A stretch of DNA of 58,000 nt from Cryptomeria japonica (lineage: Eukaryota; Streptophyta; Pinopsida; Cupressales; Cupressaceae): the NCBI RefSeq assembly GCF_030272615.1, contig NC_081408.1, positions 401,171,889 to 401,229,888 of the forward strand, read 5' to 3'. Positions 55,357-58,000 of the stretch are shown here, one piece after another. The notes beneath the pieces were generated by a model. It worked only from the letters and a program-made list of their open reading frames with translations. It ran no database searches and had not been told where the DNA came from. Position 1 is the first letter of the stretch. Every line of letters starts with the position of its first letter. The position numbers and the translations under genes were made by a program.

Positions 55357-56520
55357 TTTTCTTCGCAGAAGGCTTTTTGAATTTTCAAACTTGGAGGGTT
55401 AAAATGAATTGAAAATGACACTTTCGTCCTATATATAGCCTAAAACCTAATTTTTCAACTTGCTCCGATGGTCACAAAAATTGTACCCTTAGCTAATATG
55501 CCTGCTCTGATTCCATTTTTGGGATCGAAATCAAAATTCGAGATTTTTTTACTAGTCAATTTCAAAATTTTGACCACTTAGCGCTTTTTTTTCATCAAAT
55601 GCTCATTCTTTCTTCAAATTACGTTCAATTTCAAACACTGAGTCTCAATTCAATTTCTTTCTACGCTCAACATTACAATCAACTCTATGCTCAATTTCTT
55701 ATCAATCATCGCCAAAATTTTCAAAAAAATCCTCATGATCATTTTGTGCTCAAATAAGTTATTTTTTGTCACACAATTGCCTATAATCAATCCCTCGCTA
55801 TTTTTTGATTTCGCTCCCAAGGGGGCATACTCACGACCTTATGAATTCACATCTCACAAGTCAAGAATCTTCATCAAAAGTTGAGAAAAATATTTTCAAT
55901 TAAAGAAAATCAATCCTTATTGCTAAGGGGCATCTCAGCTTCATCGCTTCACATCAAGTTGAGATCTCTCGATCATCTAAATCAAATCAATCACTAGGGG
56001 CATATCAGTTTCATCACTTCAAATCAAGTTGATATTTGTCTTTCATCTGAATTAATCTCTTAACATTAATCAGTTTCATCGCTTCAAATCAAACTGATTA
56101 TTCATTTAAACTCAATCAAAATTTTGAAGAGTTTCTTTGATCACACTAAATCTAAGCAGGTGTTCAGTATTCGTTTCTTGATCAATCTAAATGGTTTATT
56201 CTTCACTCATTGTGTCTTGATCAATCAAGTTCAAGATCAATTTTTATCATCATTCACTGTATCTAAGATCAATCAAGTTCTAGATCAGTAAGATCTGCTT
56301 CTTGATCAATCAAGTTCAAGTTCGATGTCTTTGTTTTCTATCATTCCTCAGTTCAATCAAGTTCAGGATCGGTATCACTTTAATCAGACTTCATTCAGCT
56401 TTGTCACTTCGAATCAAGCTAAACACCTTGCTTTTTTATCTAGTTCGTGATCAATCAAGTTTAGAACTGGCATCTCCTAGACATCACACATTCTTTGAAT
56501 CAAAGCGCTGCTCGCACATT
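55357..56520 (+). repeat. 3' non-coding region of Tat G with degenerate repeats
   Basis: There is no coding sequence. Words such as TTCATCGCTTCAAATCAAG recur (about 55939, 56010 and 56076), and TTGATCAATCAAGTTC recurs four or more times from 56160 to 56460. On the minus strand the part next to 55356 would hold the promoter of the antisense gene. Confidence 0.6.
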
Positions 56521-56538
56521 AATTCAAAGAGGGGCAAA
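56521..56538 (+). promoter_or_regulatory. Polypurine tract of Tat G
   Basis: AATTCAAAGAGGGGCAAA directly precedes the 3' LTR start TGTAATACC. Confidence 0.88.
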
Positions 56539-57700
56539 TGTAATACCCTAAAATTGGTCATCTAAACCATGGGCCCCTAATCTCGACAACATCACCAAGG
56601 TCCTAACCAAAGGCAATTAAATTAATCTTGAGCACATTATTAATTCTTTAATTATCAAAGATCACATGGCAAATCAACTACTCAACATTAATTAAATATT
56701 GATTTAATTAATCAAATCATTTCCAAGAATATCATTTTGATCAATTATCCCATTTTAATTTATTAAATATCCTTGCATATTTAATTAAATTAATAAATTT
56801 GCCATTCAATCATGCAAAAAGGATTAATTTATTACAAAAGATGAATTAATTTATTACAAAGAGTTGAATTGAAACAAAACAAAAATAAAAAAAAGAATTG
56901 AATTAAGAGAGAAATCAAACTTGAGATATTATTTCTTTTTCTAAATTTAGAACTTGAAATCAGAAAAGCAATTTAATTGAATTATTGAATTATTCTCTAA
57001 AATTGGAACTCAAAGCTTTTCAGAAAAAGAAGTTCAGTTGCATTGAAAAGACCTTTTTCTTGAATGAATCAAATAAGTGCATGGAATTATCTATTTTTAT
57101 CAGATGTGCATGGGATTAATTTATTATTATTTTCCAATGCAACTTGGACTTCTAATTTGAATGCATTTCAATTAAACTATAATTGGAATCTATCTCAAGG
57201 TTAACTCAACTTGATTTCTCAATTATTTTCAATTAATCCTAAATTGAGATTTTTGTGATTCTCTATAAATTCAGTCTTCAACTCTCATTCCAATTCACCC
57301 CAGAGATATTTGAGAACACGCTTGGAGATTATTATCACGCTAATTTCGCTCTGGAGTCATTGAAATTATTGTACTTTTTTAGATTACTTACATCCATTTT
57401 ACATCCATTGTTGCTTACATCCATTGTTGCTTGAATTGGTTATTATTGCTTGAATTATTCATCTATCTTGCATCCATATAGCTTAATATCATATAGATTA
57501 AATCCTTCATCTTGGTGTAGTCTAGTCATTGGTATTGCTTATAAAAATCCGAGAGCAATCTTATACTTGCATCTTTTAGAAGGCAATTAGTCGCTTTGCT
57601 ATGGTTTATTTCTTATTGATTATTGATCACTAACCATGCATATAATGAATTAATTGAAGTGTTGTGCTTGTAGCTACAAGTTCACTTTTTTACACACACA
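56539..57700 (+). repeat. 3' LTR of Tat G
   Basis: It runs from TGTAATACCC to TACACACACA, 1162 bp. It is followed by CCTTT, the right target copy, and then the interrupted Copia I integrase. Confidence 0.95.
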
Positions 57701-57705
57701 CCTTT

Positions 57706-58000
57706 AAAGGTAAATCTTTCACTGCTGACAACTTGCTTGACCTTGTGCATACTGCTTTGTGTGGTCCTATGAAAACTAGAAGTATGCAGAGTGATAGGTA
57801 CTTCTTGATTCTCACTGTTGACTGCTCAAGAATGATGTGGGTCACATTCTTGAAAGACAAGTCTGAAGCCTTTGTAAAGTTCAAATCTTTCAGAGCAATA
57901 GTGGAGAAGGAAAGCGGTAAAAGGATCAAGTGCCCGATAACTGATCAAGGAGGGGAATTCACTTCCAGTGAATTCAACAAGTACTGTGAAGAACATGGCA
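57706..58000 (+). pseudogene. Copia I integrase, right part, runs off the window
   Basis: The frame continues the pre-integrase region of 43501-44070 after the G insertion. It reads LLDLVHTALCGPMKTRSM, where the first catalytic Asp of HTDLCGP is Ala. WVTFLKDKSEAFVKFK and ITDQGGEFTSSEFNKYC follow, with the second Asp kept. The Glu region lies past the end of the window. No stop is seen in this part. Confidence 0.9.

Larger units (their letters stand above)
44071..57700 (+). mobile_element. Complete Tat-type Ty3/Gypsy element G
   Basis: The element is 13.6 kb, with LTRs 44071-45230 and 56539-57700 (about 3% different by eye). Exact CCTTT duplications flank it (44066-44070 and 57701-57705). Order: LTR, primer-site candidate, 2.3-kb leader, gag, RNase H, second RNase H, integrase, non-coding block, antisense mobile-domain-like gene, repeat region, polypurine tract, LTR. 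Protease and reverse transcriptase are missing. The second RNase H and the antisense gene place it in the Tat lineage (Tat, Ogre, Retand group). It sits inside Copia I and is the innermost layer of the nest. Confidence 0.95.

Noticed and set aside
1-58000. tRNA, rRNA or intact host protein-coding genes
   Set aside because: No cloverleaf-type tRNA, rRNA motif or intact non-transposon frame was seen by eye. A tRNA scan and a protein search would be needed to exclude small ones.

Overview
This window looks like plant nuclear DNA made almost entirely of LTR retrotransposons. No intact host gene, tRNA or rRNA gene is recognisable. Ty1/Copia elements (integrase before reverse transcriptase, initiator-Met-type primer site TGGTATCAGAGC) mix with Ty3/Gypsy elements of the Tat type (integrase after RNase H, a second RNase H, and an antisense gene resembling the plant mobile domain family). 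The AT-rich sequence, the dense nesting and the lack of genes suggest a large seed-plant genome, possibly a gymnosperm. That is inference and no species can be named.

Layout. 1-3575: diverged Tat-type LTR remnant, non-coding interior and a second LTR (K). 3576-5816: tail of a Copia element (J) with its 3' LTR, apparently interrupted by K. 5817-7840: no clear gene; a decayed coding-like block lies on the minus strand. 7841-16434: a Copia LTR (H) split by a complete Copia element A (8652-16255; LTRs 8652-10146 and 14771-16255). 16435-17850: 97-bp tandem repeats and a proline-rich decayed ORF. 17851-21560: minus-strand Copia D, split by solo LTR E (19758-20683). 21561-26098: plus-strand Copia B. 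26099-33826: minus-strand element C, a Copia-like LTR element with a gag zinc knuckle and a long unidentified ORF. A small non-autonomous LTR element M (26595-29146) sits inside its LTR. 33827-40967: minus-strand Tat element F. 40968-44070 and 57706-58000: Copia element I. 44071-57700: Tat element G, complete from LTR to LTR.

The right half is a nest: B is interrupted by C, C by F, F by I, and I by G. Exact 5-bp target duplications seen here prove the G, E and M insertions, and A has a one-mismatch duplication. For C, F and I only one end lies in the window.

Every coding region found is broken by stops, frameshifts or insertions. G is the best preserved. Its gag is one frame and its RNase H to integrase region another, with nonsense codons but no visible frameshift within either. 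Protease and reverse transcriptase are missing between them. G and F both carry the antisense mobile-domain-like gene with a 75-nt first exon and a GT-AG intron of about 470 nt. That intron holds a cluster of CGTACGA-type palindromic motifs, also found in the G leader. Several Copia LTRs share a short potential hairpin near their 3' end, with one copy showing a compensatory change.
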